From: Tilletiopsis washingtonensis
Taxonomy: Eukaryota; Basidiomycota; Exobasidiomycetes; Entylomatales
Length of the DNA stretch: 64,000 bases
Reading direction: 5' to 3'
NCBI RefSeq assembly: GCF_003144115.1
Contig: NW_020312023.1
Coordinates: forward strand, 62,001 to 126,000
Shown: positions 34,914 to 47,169 of the stretch, piece by piece
How positions within the stretch are numbered: the first letter of the stretch is position 1
How the letters are laid out: each line of letters starts with the position of its first letter
Program-made: the position numbers and the translations under genes
Notes under the pieces: generated by a model
Told to the model about the DNA's origin: nothing
Seen by the model: the letters and a program-made list of their open reading frames with translations, nothing else
The model's database searches: none

Positions 34914-35725
34914 TCAGCACGACGTGAGCGGCTTGACGTCCTCGCACGGGCTCATGGGACTCTGCTTGCGCCCCTCGCACGAGCTCGACTTGCGCCGCAC
35001 GTCGCTGGAGATGGACGACTTGCGCTTGGTGGGCGTGGCGCTGCTGCGCTTCGGAGTGGGGCGCTTGACCTCCCGCTTCTGCGCCATTTGGCTGTTGCGC
35101 GCAATCCTCTCGAGGGCCAGCTTCCACGTGCACTGCTTGCCGAGCTCGGCGCACGTCGTGCACACGCCGCTGGCCTCTGGCGCGCGCTGGCCAGGCTCGG
35201 CCTGGACGCCGCACCTGATCTTGCGGTGCTTGCACTGGTCGCAGGAGTACATGATGCGCTCTTCCGTGCTTGTGGTTGTCGTCGTCGTCGCACCCGTGGC
35301 GATCTGTTGAGGCTGCGGGAGACGCGGCTGAAGGATCCACAGCTCGTCCTTCTGCACGAAGGGAACAGCCTCGCCGGGCGCGCGGGCTGAGCCCAACGCC
35401 TGACTCGGCACGATTGACGAGCTGGCAAGCGATGCAGCCGGGCGAGCCGCAGCCGTGCGAGGCGCGGGCGCAGGAGAGGCGAAGCGCGTGGGCGGCGTTG
35501 CGAAGCCGAGGCGAGACGCTGCCGCTGGCGTCGAGCCGGACAGGCGGGCAGGAGGCGCCGGCGACGGCGACGCAGACCTCGACGTCACAGCGCTCAGGGT
35601 CCGGATGTGCGCAGTCAGGTGCGGCTGCGAATGGCTCGCGCGTCAGCTGGTGCTCAGCCCGGGTCAGAGACGGACGAGCTTCTCACCGGGATGAACGGAC
35701 GTGCGTGTGAGCGTGCGTACATCAT
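34914..35725 (-). CDS. Short Zn2Cys6 zinc-cluster protein, 249 aa
   Basis: Two exons, 35725-35687 (13 codons from a double ATG) and 35624-34914, join in phase to 249 aa. The zinc cluster is CDQCKHRKIRC, a 16-residue spacer, then CTTCAELGKQC, matching the Cx2Cx6C...Cx2Cx6C pattern of fungal Gal4-type DNA-binding domains. It sits in the C-terminal half after a Ser/Ala/Pro-rich N-terminus, unlike the usual N-terminal place. Basic Ser-rich sequence follows (KRPTPKRSS, TPTKRKSSISS). There is no room for the fungal transcription-factor (middle homology) domain, so it may act as a DNA-binding partner or antagonist; that is inference. The first exon is less certain than the second. Its stop lies 169 bp from the TEL1 stop. 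Confidence 0.72.
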
Positions 35726-36760
35726 GGCGAGCGTTTGCACAGGTGGACCAGGTATGACAGGGTGAAGAAGGAAGAAGGAGCGTCGGTCAGCCAGGGGCGA
35801 GCGAAGGTGACAGTAGACTCGAGTGACCCGCTCCTCTGCGCACCATCGCGCACGAGCCAGCACACGAGAGGGACATGCACGGATGCACGGCACCAGCACA
35901 GCTTCCGCTGACCACCTCGATCGATCCCCGGCCAGAGAGTCGATGCCCGAGCGACCTGCGCGAAGATGTGTGCGTCCTCAGGGGTCACCGCCGCGCGTGG
36001 AGCACACGCTACGGCATCGCGGGCACGGCCCGCCGCGCGCTGCCGCGCGCCGCCTGCCGCTGTGGTGGTGCGTCTCTGGAGGCGTCAGCCGCCTATCACG
36101 CGAAGGCCTACTCCTGCACTTTGACGGCCTGGCCGGGCAGATGAGCGCGAGCACATCACCTGTCCGCAATTCAGCCGGATAACATCCAAAGGGACAGCCG
36201 GCAGAGTCGTGACGGGCGACATTGAGGGGCCGCATGGCACTGCCGCCGTGCGAAGATCTACCCCACGCAATCAGCAGCGGCGGGCCGCAACTCGTCCTTA
36301 AGACAGTCAATCGAATGCCGCCGTCGTCTCGCCGACTGCCCCCCTCACCTCGCACCGAGAGCATCGGTGCCTGGAGCTACGGCCCGCCGCACGCTAGAAG
36401 GCAGCTCAGCTCCGGCACTCTCACTCGGCTGCCGCCGATGCGAAGACACTGAAGCACCGTTGGAGACGAGGCAGGGCAGCAGTCACAGCACACGGCGTAG
36501 AGCTGAATGAAGATGACTTGCAGACGCACGGCCGCTGCGCGCGAGCAGTGGCTGGGCGTGAGCCGCAGCGGCAAGGATGGTGATACAAGGCAGCCGGGCC
36601 ATGCCTGGCGCGGCGGGCGGGCGGTGCGTGGAATGATCGATGATGCGGTCGAAAGGGACATGGCCGGGACTGGGGCAGACGGGACGGGCGTGACAGGGAT
36701 TTTGCACAGCAGAGTGGGTGCGCTGGCACCTGCTTGCGTACGGCGAGAGAGAGAAGGCGC
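35726..36760. other. Intergenic region between the short zinc-cluster gene and SKP1
   Basis: About 1 kb with minus-strand genes on both sides; it should hold the SKP1 3' UTR and the promoter of the zinc-cluster gene. Only overlapping short frames, no tRNA B-box and no repeat were seen. Confidence 0.45.
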
Positions 36761-37864
36761 TCAGCGCTCCTCGGCCCATTCCTGGCGGCGGGAAGCAGTG
36801 TGAGCTCTCGGTTGGTGCACAGACCAGAGGCTCGCGCCGCGGCACTCACGTTCTCCTTGCGGATCTGCGCCTCCTCCTCGGGCGTAAAGTCGTTCTGGAT
36901 GTTGAAGAGCTTGCGGATCTCCTCGGGCGTCTTGCCCTTGATCATGTTGGCCACCGTCTTGCAGCCGACGTCCAGCAGCGGCTTGATGTCGAGGTAGTTG
37001 GCCGCGAGGATGATCTCGAACAGCATCTCTGCGAGCCATGCGGGGTCAGCACAGGCGTGCACACGCATTTCACGAGGTGCACGCACCCTGGTCCACCTGG
37101 ATGAACTTGGCATCCCACTCGGAGATGTCCGTCGTGCGCTTGCGCGACTCCTCAGCGTCGTCGGCCGGCGGCGGCGCATCGGCGCGGTGGTGCGAGCAGT
37201 ACTCCAGAACCTGCAGGGGCGTGTCAGTCTCGCTGCTCCTCTCATGGACATAGGGATGCCATGCCCGTGCGCAGCCCGGGGCCGTCATCACGAGCGGGCG
37301 CGCGGTAAAAAGCCATGGGCGTAGCCGGCAGGCGGCGATGAAGGCAGCGCATTGGGACCTTCTGCTGTGCAGCACACATCGCTGTCGTTCTCGCCTCTGC
37401 TCGCCACGGGCAACCTGGACGGCCTGGCACTCTCGCGACCCTCATGCTGCCCGTCGTGCCGCTGTGCCTCGCACTCCCTACAGCCCCCACCTTCTGCTCC
37501 GTCCCCGTGGCGCAGCCTGACTCACCTTCTTCAGCACATTGGCCGAGACATTCACCAGCGGGATGGGCATGTCCTCGCCCTCGGACAGGTCTGCGAAGGA
37601 GCATGAGCTGAGTCCAGGGCCACAGGTGCGATCATGTAGCGATTCAGCAGCTCGTTGCGCCTCAGGTTGCACCGCCGCCAAGCATGCATACCGCAGTCAC
37701 GCACACAACGGCTACTTCCCAATTTCATGCGCCATCTCGCAGCCTCAAGTCCTGCGCAGGCATGGCGACTCACCCTCCATCATGTTCTTGATGAGCGTGG
37801 AGCGCTCAGCGACGTCCTTCTCGACGGTGAACTGCTCATTGTCGGACGTGGAGAGGACGACCAT
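36761..37864 (-). CDS. SKP1: Skp1, adaptor of SCF ubiquitin ligases
   Basis: Skp1 links Cullin1 to F-box proteins in SCF E3 ligases. Five exons: 37864-37774, 37590-37526, 37210-37087, 37028-36850 and 36781-36761, giving 159 aa, the usual Skp1 size. The BTB/POZ-like N-terminus ([10 protein letters not shown]) leads into [19 protein letters not shown], then [20 protein letters not shown] and the F-box-binding C-terminus ([40 protein letters not shown]). The final exon of 21 nt encodes EWAEER, matching the conserved Skp1 end. Introns 1 and 2 (183 and 315 nt) are long for this genome. It is divergent from VID21. Confidence 0.97.
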
Positions 37865-38384
37865 GGCGAGCGACGGAGCGGGGTGGGGCGCGGTGCTTTG
37901 ATCTACGAAGGCAGGCGAGCTGAAGGTGTGCGGTGCAGTGCGAGCGAGCGAGGTGGAGTGGAGGGAGACGTGGAGAGCAGGCTGAGGGTCTGGCGCACTG
38001 GCCACGACGGCGCCCACGTACGACGCCAGCACAACGGAGTCGCACGCTGAGCCGCGCTTGGCGGGCGGCGGCGCCAGGCCGGCCGTCAGCGCTTTGGGCT
38101 GGGCCGCGCGACGCGACGGCCGTCGCACGTGACGCGCCATCCCGTCTCACCATCCGCCATTCCTATCCCATCACAACCCCTCTCGATACCCGCTCGCGCA
38201 CCCGCTTCCCGGCTGCGCAGTTTCAGCTGCATTGGTGACTGCTGGCGTATCTCTGTCAAACGAACAGTTCGCCGACAGACCCAGCTCGCGAGCTCGTCGC
38301 CCACCGGCGCGCCGCGCATCGCATCAGCACGGCCCAAGGGTCACTGCAGCCGCGCCCATCGCTGCACCTGGGAGCGCCGCTAAG
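37865..38384. promoter_or_regulatory. Shared divergent promoter region, SKP1 and VID21
   Basis: 520 bp between the two start codons. A pyrimidine-rich stretch on the VID21 side (about 38,140-38,230) looks like leader sequence. No defined element was recognised. Confidence 0.5.
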
Positions 38385-41300
38385 ATGCCGTCCGCGACGT
38401 CGAGCTCGGCACACCTGCCGACCAGCAGCTCGGGCATCGGCACGAGCACGCGTGCGAGCGCTGCCAGCGCTTCTGCCGAGGCCAGCTCGTCGCGCGTCAC
38501 GCTTGATGAGCTGCGGCGCCGGCGGGTGCACGAGCGGGAGGAGGAGACCCGGTGAGTCGTTGATCTGACCTCTCCAGTGCTATGTATAGATCGGCTGACG
38601 AGCTTGTCCAGGGCCCTGACAAGCTCGCATGCGCTGGACTTGCACGAGCTGCACTTTCTCCTGACGCGTCGGACGCAGCTCGAGGAGATCGGCTCGCCGG
38701 CACATCCGCCGGTGTCTGCCGAGCTGCCCGAGCCAGATGCGACAGCAACTGCGTTTCTGAAGGAGTGGCAGCTTCGCAAGTGAGTATGCAGTAGGTACAG
38801 CTGGCTTCGGGCGGATCGCTGACGGAGCGATGTGTCTCAAGGGGCGGCAAGAGCATCATGGAGCTCGACGTGCCACCCATGCCGGCCGTGCCTCCACTAC
38901 CAACGGCCTCGGCAGTCGAGAAGCCGCGACTCGCTCGCACACGCACAGACAACTCAGCGCAGCCGCCATCTGCTCCTGGGACGGCGCCGTCCACGCCGCG
39001 CCCGCTCAGTCCGGCCAAGGCCAGCGCCACGAGCCCGAAGAAGCCGGCAGTCAGCCCGGCGAAGGCCGCAGCTGCGAGCGCAGCCGCGGGCCCCAGCTCG
39101 CTCAGTGGTGAGGCGGCCAGTGCCGCAGGTGCAAGCGCTTTGATGCCGCCACCTCCTGCGAAAGTCAGCAAAGCGCCTGTAGCGGCTGCTACTCCGGCGT
39201 CCTCTCCGCTGAAGCCGGCAGCTGGTTCTGCTGCGTCAGCAGCCGATGCTGCCGCCCCTTCTGCCGCTGCGTCTCCAGAGAAGCGATCGCTTTCCGCGGC
39301 CGATGCTGCTGCCGAGCAGCGCGCAAGCAAGCAGCCAAAGACGACTGAAGCTCCGAAGACCCCGGCAAGCGTCGCACCGGCGCCGGTGGCCTCGGCGACG
39401 CAATCGCAGTCTCAGACGCAGACTCAGGACGAGAGCCAGGGAACGGCAGCAGACACGCAGGCGACGGCCGTCACCGTCCCGTCCGCTGGCTCGCAGTCGC
39501 AGAGCCAGCCGCTCAAGTCGCCGAAGAAGGAGCCGGAGGAGGAGGTCCGCGCGCCATCGGTGTCCGCCTCTTCCCCTGCTCCCGCGCGCGCAGCTCCAGC
39601 ATCGTCTCCCACTCTCGACCGGAAGCCCGATTCGAGCGCTCCGTCGTCTGATGCTGCTCTGCCGCCGCTGCACCCGACACTGCAGCAGCTTGCGCCGAAC
39701 CCGCTCGCTGTCACCTACGCGTCCTCGCTGCGCCCGCTGCCGCCAGACCCGTTCCGTCGCTTCACTGGCGTCGGCGTGGCGGGCGGCGCCATCCATCATC
39801 GCGGCCCGCGACGAGCGCAGCAGGCGCAGCCGCCGCGCTTTGGCGTGCCGCCTCCTGCTGGGCCGGCCGGAGCAGGGCCAGCAGACCTGAAGCGCTGGGC
39901 AGTCAGGGCAACGGCGAGCCCGACAGCTGGCCTCGTCGGCAAGGCCGACAAGTGTCTCAGCACGACAGACTGGAAGGCTGCCTTTGCAGAGAAGCGCTTC
40001 GTGCGCGCGATGGAGCGCATCGACAAGCTCAAGGAGAAGGGCGAGTGGAGCTTCCGCCAGCCGAAGAAGCAGAAGGGACCCGTCGTCAAGAAGGCGCAGT
40101 GGGACCACCTGCTCGAGGAGATGCGCTGGATGCAGACGGACTTCCGCGAAGAGCGGCGCTGGAAGCTGTCGGTTGCGCACGCCCTCGTTCACGCCGTCAA
40201 GGACTTTTGGCGCGCCTCGCCCGCTGCTCGGCGCGCAATGTGCGTGCGTCGGCGGCTCCCGCCGTCTGCTCTGCCCGATGCGCACACTTCTGCGGCCAAC
40301 GGCGTCAAGCTCGAGCAGGGCGTCGACGTCGAGATGCAGGATGCAGTCTCTGCAGCGCCAAATGGAGACGCGTCATCGCAGGCGGACGTCGCTCTGGACG
40401 CGGACGCAGATGCTGAGGCAGATGCCGACGCTGATGCGGACGCCGATGCTGATGCTGATGCGGACGCAGACGCAGACGCAGAGGGCGAAGAATACGACGC
40501 TGATGCAGATGCAGAGGCGGACGATGTGGACCGCTCGCTGGCGCTGGACGACAGCCGGGCCGCGCCTCTACCCCCGATCCAGGTCGTCAAGGAGCCGCTG
40601 CCTCCGCCCGGGCCCATGCCTGTGCTGGCCGCGCCGCCGCCGGCCGCAGCGGCCGACATCTCGGTGCTAGTCGATGGCGAAGCTGTCGCGAGCGGAGTGC
40701 GGCCGGAAGCGCCGGGCCGTGACGACACGCTCCTGCCGCAGGCGCTCGCCGCCACGCTGCGCCTGCCGGTCTTCAACGCCAGCACGTCTGCAACGGTCGT
40801 CTCCGCGTCGGTGCTGCTGGACGCCGCCGCTGAGAGCCTGGCCAAGCAGGGCGTCGAAGTGCCGGAAGGCATCGACCTCGACGAGATCTCGTTCCACACG
40901 CTCTTCCCCGAGTTGCCGCTGTACGACGCGCCGACTGAGCCGGAGGCGAGCGGCAAGAGCGAGCGCCGCTGGGACGACGGCAGTCTCAACGCGGCGCCGC
41001 GGCTGACGCATGTTAGCCGCCTGCTTGACTCGAAGCCGCTGCTCGTCTCCACGCTGCAGCCAGCAAAGAACCGCGCCATGGGCCAGTGGCGCGAGGACAG
41101 CGACTGGCACATCGCCGCCGAGCTGGCCGACCCGTCGAAGGGCGTCAGTGCCGACCAGCTCGACGCGCCGCTGCAGCCCGGCTCGCTGCTCTTCACGCGC
41201 AAGAGCAACAAACCGTCGCGCGAGGCGCCGCACGTCTCGACTGTGCCTGCTGCTCCGGCAAATCCCGACGTGCGCGCTGCGCAGTTCCTCTGGGGCAGCG

Positions 41301-42977
41301 AGGAGGACGAGTACCTGGGCGCCCTCGTGCGCCAATACGGTACGCACTGGGCGCTGATCTCTGATCTGTTCAACTCGACGCGCCTCACCGTCCCGACGGA
41401 TCGCCGCGAAGCCTGGGACTGCTACGACCGCTGGCAGCGCATCCAGAAGGCTGCCGAGGATGGCAAGCCTCCACCGGGCCCGCCAACGCTGCCGTCCGTG
41501 GCCGAGGCTGCGCAAGCAGCCGCTGCTGCTGCGGGCGCTGCGGCAGGCACTGGCGATGGAGCAGCTGCCGCGTCCTCCGCCGCTCTGGCTGCCGCCTCCA
41601 GCTCGCTTGCGGCGAAGCGTGAGCGCCTGACAAAGAAGCTCGGGCAGAAATACGACGGCTCGCGCAAGAAGATGCGGCACGTCAACATCGTCGAGGTGAT
41701 GCGCAAGTGCAGCAAGCGTCGCGACGCCCAAGCCAAGCCGACGGCCGCGCAGGCCGCGCGCAAGGTCAACCTGCAGTCGCACGAGACGCACTCGCAGATC
41801 AAGCCTGGCCCGGCGCTGACGCCACAGCAGCTCAGCACGCTCAAGGCCGAGCGCGACGAGACGAGCTTCCGGCAGTACTATGCCTTCCAGCAACAGCGCG
41901 AGCAACAGCGTCTCGAGGCGCAGCGCAACGCCGCGCAGCAGCAGGCTGCTCTGCAGGCACAGCAGAACCAGCAGCAACAGCAGCAGCAAGCGCAGCAGCA
42001 GCAACAGGCGCAGCAGCAGCAAGCCCAGCAGGCTCAGCAACAGCAGCAGCAGCAGCAAGCGCAGGCTCAGGCCCAAGCGCAGGCACAGGCACAGGCGCGT
42101 GCTCGAGCTGCTGGCCAGCCCCAAGGCCAGATGGGCGCACAGGGCGCTCAGCAAGCAGCGCGCGGTCCGATACCCTCGCAGCTCCAGCAGCCCGCTCGTC
42201 CGCAGTCGCCAATGCCTCGTGCTCAACAGCCTGGCCAGCCGCAACAGCAGCAGCAGGCGCCGCAGCCGCAGCAGCAGCAGCAGAACATGGCCACCGGCTC
42301 GCCGAGCATCGCTGCAGCGCGGACAAATACGAGCCAGGCGCCGATGCAGCAAGGCCAGATGTACCGAGCGCCAAATGCCGCTGGGCAGTTCCCGCAGGGC
42401 CAAGCAGGCGCTCAAGCTGCTCGTCAGCAAGCCGCCGGCTCGCGGCCCGGGACCGCTACGGCTCCGGCGCAGGGCATGGTCGTTCCGCCCGGCACCACGC
42501 CGCAGCAGAACCAGGCGCTGCTCGCCTTGCAGGCCAGCTTGACACAGAGCCTGGCGAGCACCAACTCGAACATCACCCAGGAGCAGGTGCGTCATCGAAG
42601 CGCTGTGCTGCTGCGCTTTTCTTTGCTGACTCTCCTTCTCTCAGATCAACTCGCTCGCCGCGCAGCTCTGGCGCAACCAGGCCGCAGCAGCCGCCGTGCA
42701 GGCTGCCGTTCCGGCTGGCTCTCAGCCGCAGATGCAGCAGCAACAGCAGCAGCCGCTCCAGCAGCAGCAGCGTCGTCCGGCGCCGCAGCAACAGGCACAG
42801 GGACAACAGCGCCCACAGGCTCGTCCGCAGGTGCCCGGCCAGCCGCAGCAGGCGCAGCAGCAACAGCAGGCGCAGGCGCAACAGGCAGCTCGACCTGCAG
42901 GCGCCCAGCCGTTGCAAGCGGCACCTGGCGCAGGTCAGAATACGGCCGCGCCAGGCGGGCAGCAGGCCAGGCGATGA
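38385..42977 (+). CDS. VID21: Vid21/Eaf1-type platform subunit of NuA4 (HSA and SANT domains)
   Basis: Eaf1/Vid21 is the scaffold of the NuA4 histone acetyltransferase; its HSA domain binds actin and Arp4. Four exons: 38385-38551, 38612-38779, 38842-42586 and 42645-42977, giving 1,470 aa. The N-terminal helix (ALDLHELHFLLTRRTQLEEI) is followed by about 280 residues of Ser/Ala/Pro and Gln. The HSA domain is at about residues 530-590 (WDHLLEEMRWMQTDFREER, WKLSVAHALVHAV), and a Myb/SANT domain is at about 928-982 (EEDEYLGALVRQYGTHWALI, ending YDRWQRIQ). The C-terminal third is Gln-rich. An Asp-Ala repeat lies between the two domains. There is no Snf2 helicase, so it is the fungal Eaf1 type rather than p400. 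It is divergent from SKP1. Confidence 0.92.
40397..40526 (+). repeat. Asp-Ala coding microsatellite in VID21
   Basis: Alternating GAC/GAT and GCN codons give about 40 residues of Asp-Ala with a few Glu, between the HSA and SANT domains. Synonymous codons are mixed, so it is not a recent clean expansion. Confidence 0.9.
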
Positions 42978-43298
42978 GGCCGACTCGCTTGTGTGGCCCG
43001 CCGCTCGATGGGCCCTCTGGAGGACGTGTACGGGAACAATGTCATCTCACTCGCATCGGTCCAAGTGGCACTGAGACGCAGGCTGTGTCGTGTTGTACAG
43101 ATGCAGGGCGAAGGGTATCGACGGGCACGCGCGCAGGTCATGCCAGCGGATTGTCGAAGAGCCCGGACGTCCCGTGAAGGTCGCCGCGGTCTGCTCGAGC
43201 AACGGTACTGCTCCAGTCGGGGATGGCCGGCGGCAGCCAGTGGACCGAAGACCCTGCAAGCTGGTGTCAGCATCATGCTCGGCTACAAGACGTGGGCT
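42978..43298. other. Convergent region between VID21 and the 43,299 regulator
   Basis: A 321-bp tail-to-tail spacer holding both 3' UTRs. No gene, repeat or polyadenylation signal was assigned. Confidence 0.45.
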
Positions 43299-46090
43299 TC
43301 ACGTACAGAAATCAGGGTCGAGCAGGTAGTCCATCGGCAGACCCGACGTGGCGCCGACCTGCATCTGCTGCTCCTGCAGCGCATTCGACGTGACGCCTGC
43401 TGCTGCGTCGAGCAGCATGTCGGAGGTCGTGTCGCCGCCACTTGGCGAGAGGAGTCGCAAGATGCCGCCGTTGCGGAACCAGGCCGGCGTCGTCGTGCCG
43501 CTGGCCGCGCGCTCCTTGCGCGATGCCAGGAGTGAGCGTAGGAAAGAGGCGTGCAGAGCGGGAGCATGCGCCGGCGAGATCGAGACCTCCTCGAGCATCG
43601 CGGCGACCTGCTCGACGATGCTGACCGCGCGGCGACCATTGCCGAAGTGTGCGAAAGCCTGAAGCAACAGCATGTGAGCGGTGCAAGGTGCCACGGGTTG
43701 CCACGCCGCCTCACGGGCTGGGTGAGCTTGAGCAGAAAGACGCAGGAGTACGAGGCCATGACGAGCTGCGTGTTCGGCGACCAGCGGAACACCGGCCGCA
43801 TGCCCGCCAGGACGTGCGTCGTGAACTTCTCCGCGGCGTTCCAGCAGCGATGGTAGACTGTGACAGCGCGATGAGCAGTAAATGCGCCGATGCTGCGCTT
43901 GCACGCACAGTTTTCGAGCTTGAGCACCGTGTCGTCGGGCTCCTGCATGGCCAATTGCAGGCCGAAGCTGTCGACGGCGGTGAGCATCTCGGATGTAGCG
44001 CGTGCGCACTCTGTCTCTTGCGCACCTGTTTAGCTGCAGACGGGCGTGCTCTAGCCGGATCGGCCACTGCTTGCGGAGCGACTGCAGCATGCGCTCGTCG
44101 AAGTTGTCTGCCCTGGCCGGCGCGGGCTCTGCGCTGCTCGGCTCGGAGAAGAAGCCATATGCGCTCCAGCGCTCGGCCCACTCGTCGAGCTGCTGGTTGA
44201 AGCGCGGCAGTGCTGCTGAAATCGAGGCATCTGATCGTTCTTGCGGGCCGTTGATGTGCGACGACAGCCACTCGAGCTGCCGCGTCTGGGGCGAGAGGGC
44301 TTGATTAGCTGCTGCGTTCGGGCCTGGGCGCAAAAACTCACGAGGATCGTCTGCAACTCGACGAACGAGGCGACTCCCTTGTCCCACGGTTTGTTGCCCG
44401 GGTGGAAGCCCCAGGTCCCAGCTGCACGACTCAGCTGCCCGGCGCCGGCAGCGCCCGCATTGGGCTTGCCAAGCTGCGCACTGAGCGAGCGATCGACGCT
44501 GAAGGCGCAGAACCAGGCGCGCTGCCGGTTCACGGCGTCCCACGAATCGGTGCTCGGGCTCGCACAGAGCGCCTCGCGGTGCAGGCCAAGGTCGTTGGCA
44601 ATGCGCATCGCCAAGCCGACGAAGAGGTAGCTCGTGTTGAGCTCAAATTGTCGCGACGGAAGCCCCCACATCGAGAGCAGAAGCAGTCTGCACCGGAGCA
44701 TCAGCATTTGCGCCTGTTCGCGGCCGAGTACGGCTGCTCACCCCTGCACGGTTTCGACGCTCTTATGGCCCTTGACGATGCTGGTCGCGACCATCTCGTC
44801 GGCCACCTCCTTGCACTGATCATGCACCTTTGAGCCCCTCACGTAGATGCTAGCGACCGCGCAGATTGCTAGATAGAGTATCGGAGAGCGTCCGATGACG
44901 AAGTGCGGGTCGCCGTGCCTACACGGGTCTCCGTCTAGCACGAGGAGATGTTGCGCACACTTGTCAAAGTACAGCGCGAAGAGGGCTCGAGCGGCGGCGA
45001 GCGGCACGACGGCCAGTGCGCGATTGCGCTCGCCTTTGCCGGTGCTAGGCTCGGCCCGCTGCGGCGGCGCGTGCGTGTTCAGCGCTGCCTCGGCAAGCAC
45101 GCCGATAGGATGTAGCTGACTGTCCACGCCCGCTCGGCGTGTGCTCGTTGAAGATATCGCGGGCGAAGGGAGCGATGCAGCGAAAGATGTCGTTTCGATC
45201 CGATGTGATTGGCTAGCCCTCGAGGCTGTGGCGCCCATCGGCTCGCTTTGTGCCTGGCTCCAGTCGTGCTGCAGTCTGCTTGAGCTCGGCTGATGCGTTG
45301 ATGCAGAGGTCACGTCCGGCAGCGGCGCGTAGCGTGGCAGCGCATCGCGCGCCTGCATCTGACTCACCACGCCGGCAAGGTGGCTCACGCTGCGCTCGAG
45401 TGTCGCGATGCGGCCTCGCATCTCTTGCTGCTCGGCGTGCACGCTGCTCGCAGTGCTCGCCGCTGCTGGCATATGATCGGCGCTGAAGACGAACGACGGC
45501 TGGTCCATCGACACCTTGACCGAGCCGCTGCCCGAAGGCTGAGCGCCGGGCCATCCGCTCGTCCCCACTGGATTGGGCTGGCCCACCATGTGCATCTCTC
45601 CAGCCTTGGCGAGATACGTCAGGCCTTCGTCCCGTGCCTTTCTCTCCGCCTCCCGCCGCTTGCGCTTGGCCTTTCTCCCGCCCTCAAAGACGCACGTTCC
45701 CGGCCGCCTCAGCCGCAGGCACCTGGCGCACGGCGCGAGCGCTCTGGGCCCGACGCCGGGGCCTGGCGTCGTAGCAGGCACGCAGCGCATCTTCAGCCGG
45801 CGGCATGCCGTGCACGCCTCGGAGCTGCGCTTGCGCTTCTGCTTCTGCTTGGGCCCGTCCTCGAGGCGCGTGCTCGACGACGCAGACGCCTGCGAGTCGG
45901 ACTCGTCGGCATCGTCGTCGTCGCCGTCCGACTCGCCCTCGTCTGAGTCATCGCTGCGCACCGAGGACTTGCTGAGTCCGGACACTGATGGCTTCTCGCT
46001 CGCTCGGCCGGCCGGCAGAGCGAAGGAAGAGCCTGCGGTCGAGCTGCCCGGCCGGGCGCTGGCGCCCGGGCGCGGGTGCTGCTCTGCCAT
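43299..46090 (-). CDS. Zn2Cys6 transcription factor with fungal TF domain, 855 aa
   Basis: Five exons: 46090-44742, 44687-44342, 44285-44026, 43967-43715 and 43658-43299, all in phase. An acidic Ser-rich N-terminus is followed by the zinc cluster CTACRRLKMRC, a long spacer (about 18 residues), then CARCLRLRRPGTC and a basic block (GGRKAKRKRREAERKAR). A heptad-like stretch (RGRIATLERSVSHLAGVVSQ) may dimerise. The fungal-specific TF domain follows, with ALFALYFDKCAQHLLVLD, LYLAICAVASIYVRGS, NTSYLFVGLAMRIANDLGLH and RQRAWFCAFSVDRSLSAQLG. The overall layout resembles regulators of the Amdr/CtfA kind, but no target can be named. The exon 3-4 junction uses a 58-nt intron; reading through it stays open in a wrong frame, which hides the true C-terminus. 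Confidence 0.9.
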
Positions 46091-47169
46091 GCGGCTGCCG
46101 GATGGCGGACGTGCTGAGCGCGTGCGCCGCTCCGCAGCACGAACGGCAGCTGCTGGAGGTCGAGATCGTCTGCGAGTGCGGTGGGAGAGTGTGGAGCGCC
46201 GGCTGAGCGACGAGCATCAACGAATGTGGTGCGGAGCGAAGTGCGGGGTAGCGCCTGGTCCGGCCCAGCGCACCCGCCGGCCCGGCTCGCGAAATCAAGA
46301 GCCGGTCCTGCTCCCACGCAAAGCGCTTGGAGCACGCCGCTGTGCGCACGCTCCAGCACCACGCATGCGCGCGCTGTGAGCGCCTACTCGAGCTGGAGGA
46401 GACCTTGCGAAGCAGGTATGTTGCTCAAAATCAAACAGCGGAAGAGATTAGCGCGAGAGATGCGTTGCGCCTCGACGCGGACGCGGGCAGGCGGCGCCAC
46501 CTGTGATGTGACGCCGCACACAACTCGTCACACTCACACGACGCGACGTGCACATCCCTGGACACGACGACGCCGCAATCTCGACATCAACACGCGCACG
46601 TACAGCGTCTCAATCAGCCTCGAGTGGCTCGGCGCCGCCCGCCGCGCCAGCTCGGCAGCCGGTGAGCTGCGCACGTGGTGAGCCGAGGCGCAAACGATAG
46701 CTTCGGTCAGCGCTGGCCGCAGAGACCCTGCCTTCGCTCCACCATCGCCCATCTCCAGCCCCGTCGTACTGCCGTCAACGCGTCCCGCCGCTCGCCACTT
46801 CACATCCCTCTGCGGCCTGTCTCTTCTCGTGCGCCTGAGAGGCTCACTCTACGCTCCGCTTGCCGCGCCGGCCCGCTCGCTCTCTCGCCCATCAGCTCGT
46901 CATCCTCAACACCCAGGCCTCGTCGCGACTGACCAGTCGTCCGTCCGCCTCGAGTGCAGCGTCATTTGCGCAGCATCTTCGATAAGTGACGAAGCCACCT
47001 TTGCGTGAGTCTTCTTGCAGCGCCGGACCTGTCTCGTGTCGTCGCCACTGCACACTTGCCCGATCCTGGACTGACATTCCCCGTGCACGACTGGTATGAA
47101 GCTAGGCTGCACCGGCTTCGCTCCCACCTCGTCATCGCACTCGCCGCTCCGGCACTCTCTTCGGCCGTT
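46091..47169. other. Divergent intergenic region, 1.1 kb
   Basis: It lies between the starts of the 855-aa regulator and the 47,170 gene. The plus-strand frame that contains the 47,170 ATG stays open upstream to about 47,005, so a non-ATG or spliced longer N-terminus is possible. Pyrimidine-rich leader sequence lies at about 46,730-46,920. No other feature was seen. Confidence 0.45.

Noticed and set aside
40667-42595. 642-codon minus-strand frame inside VID21
   Set aside because: Its Leu runs are the reverse complement of the CAG-rich Gln tract, a typical shadow.
43283-43987. A separate gene suggested by the open frame inside the 855-aa regulator
   Set aside because: It becomes in frame with the upstream exon through a 58-nt intron with good sites, so it is the fourth exon of the same gene.
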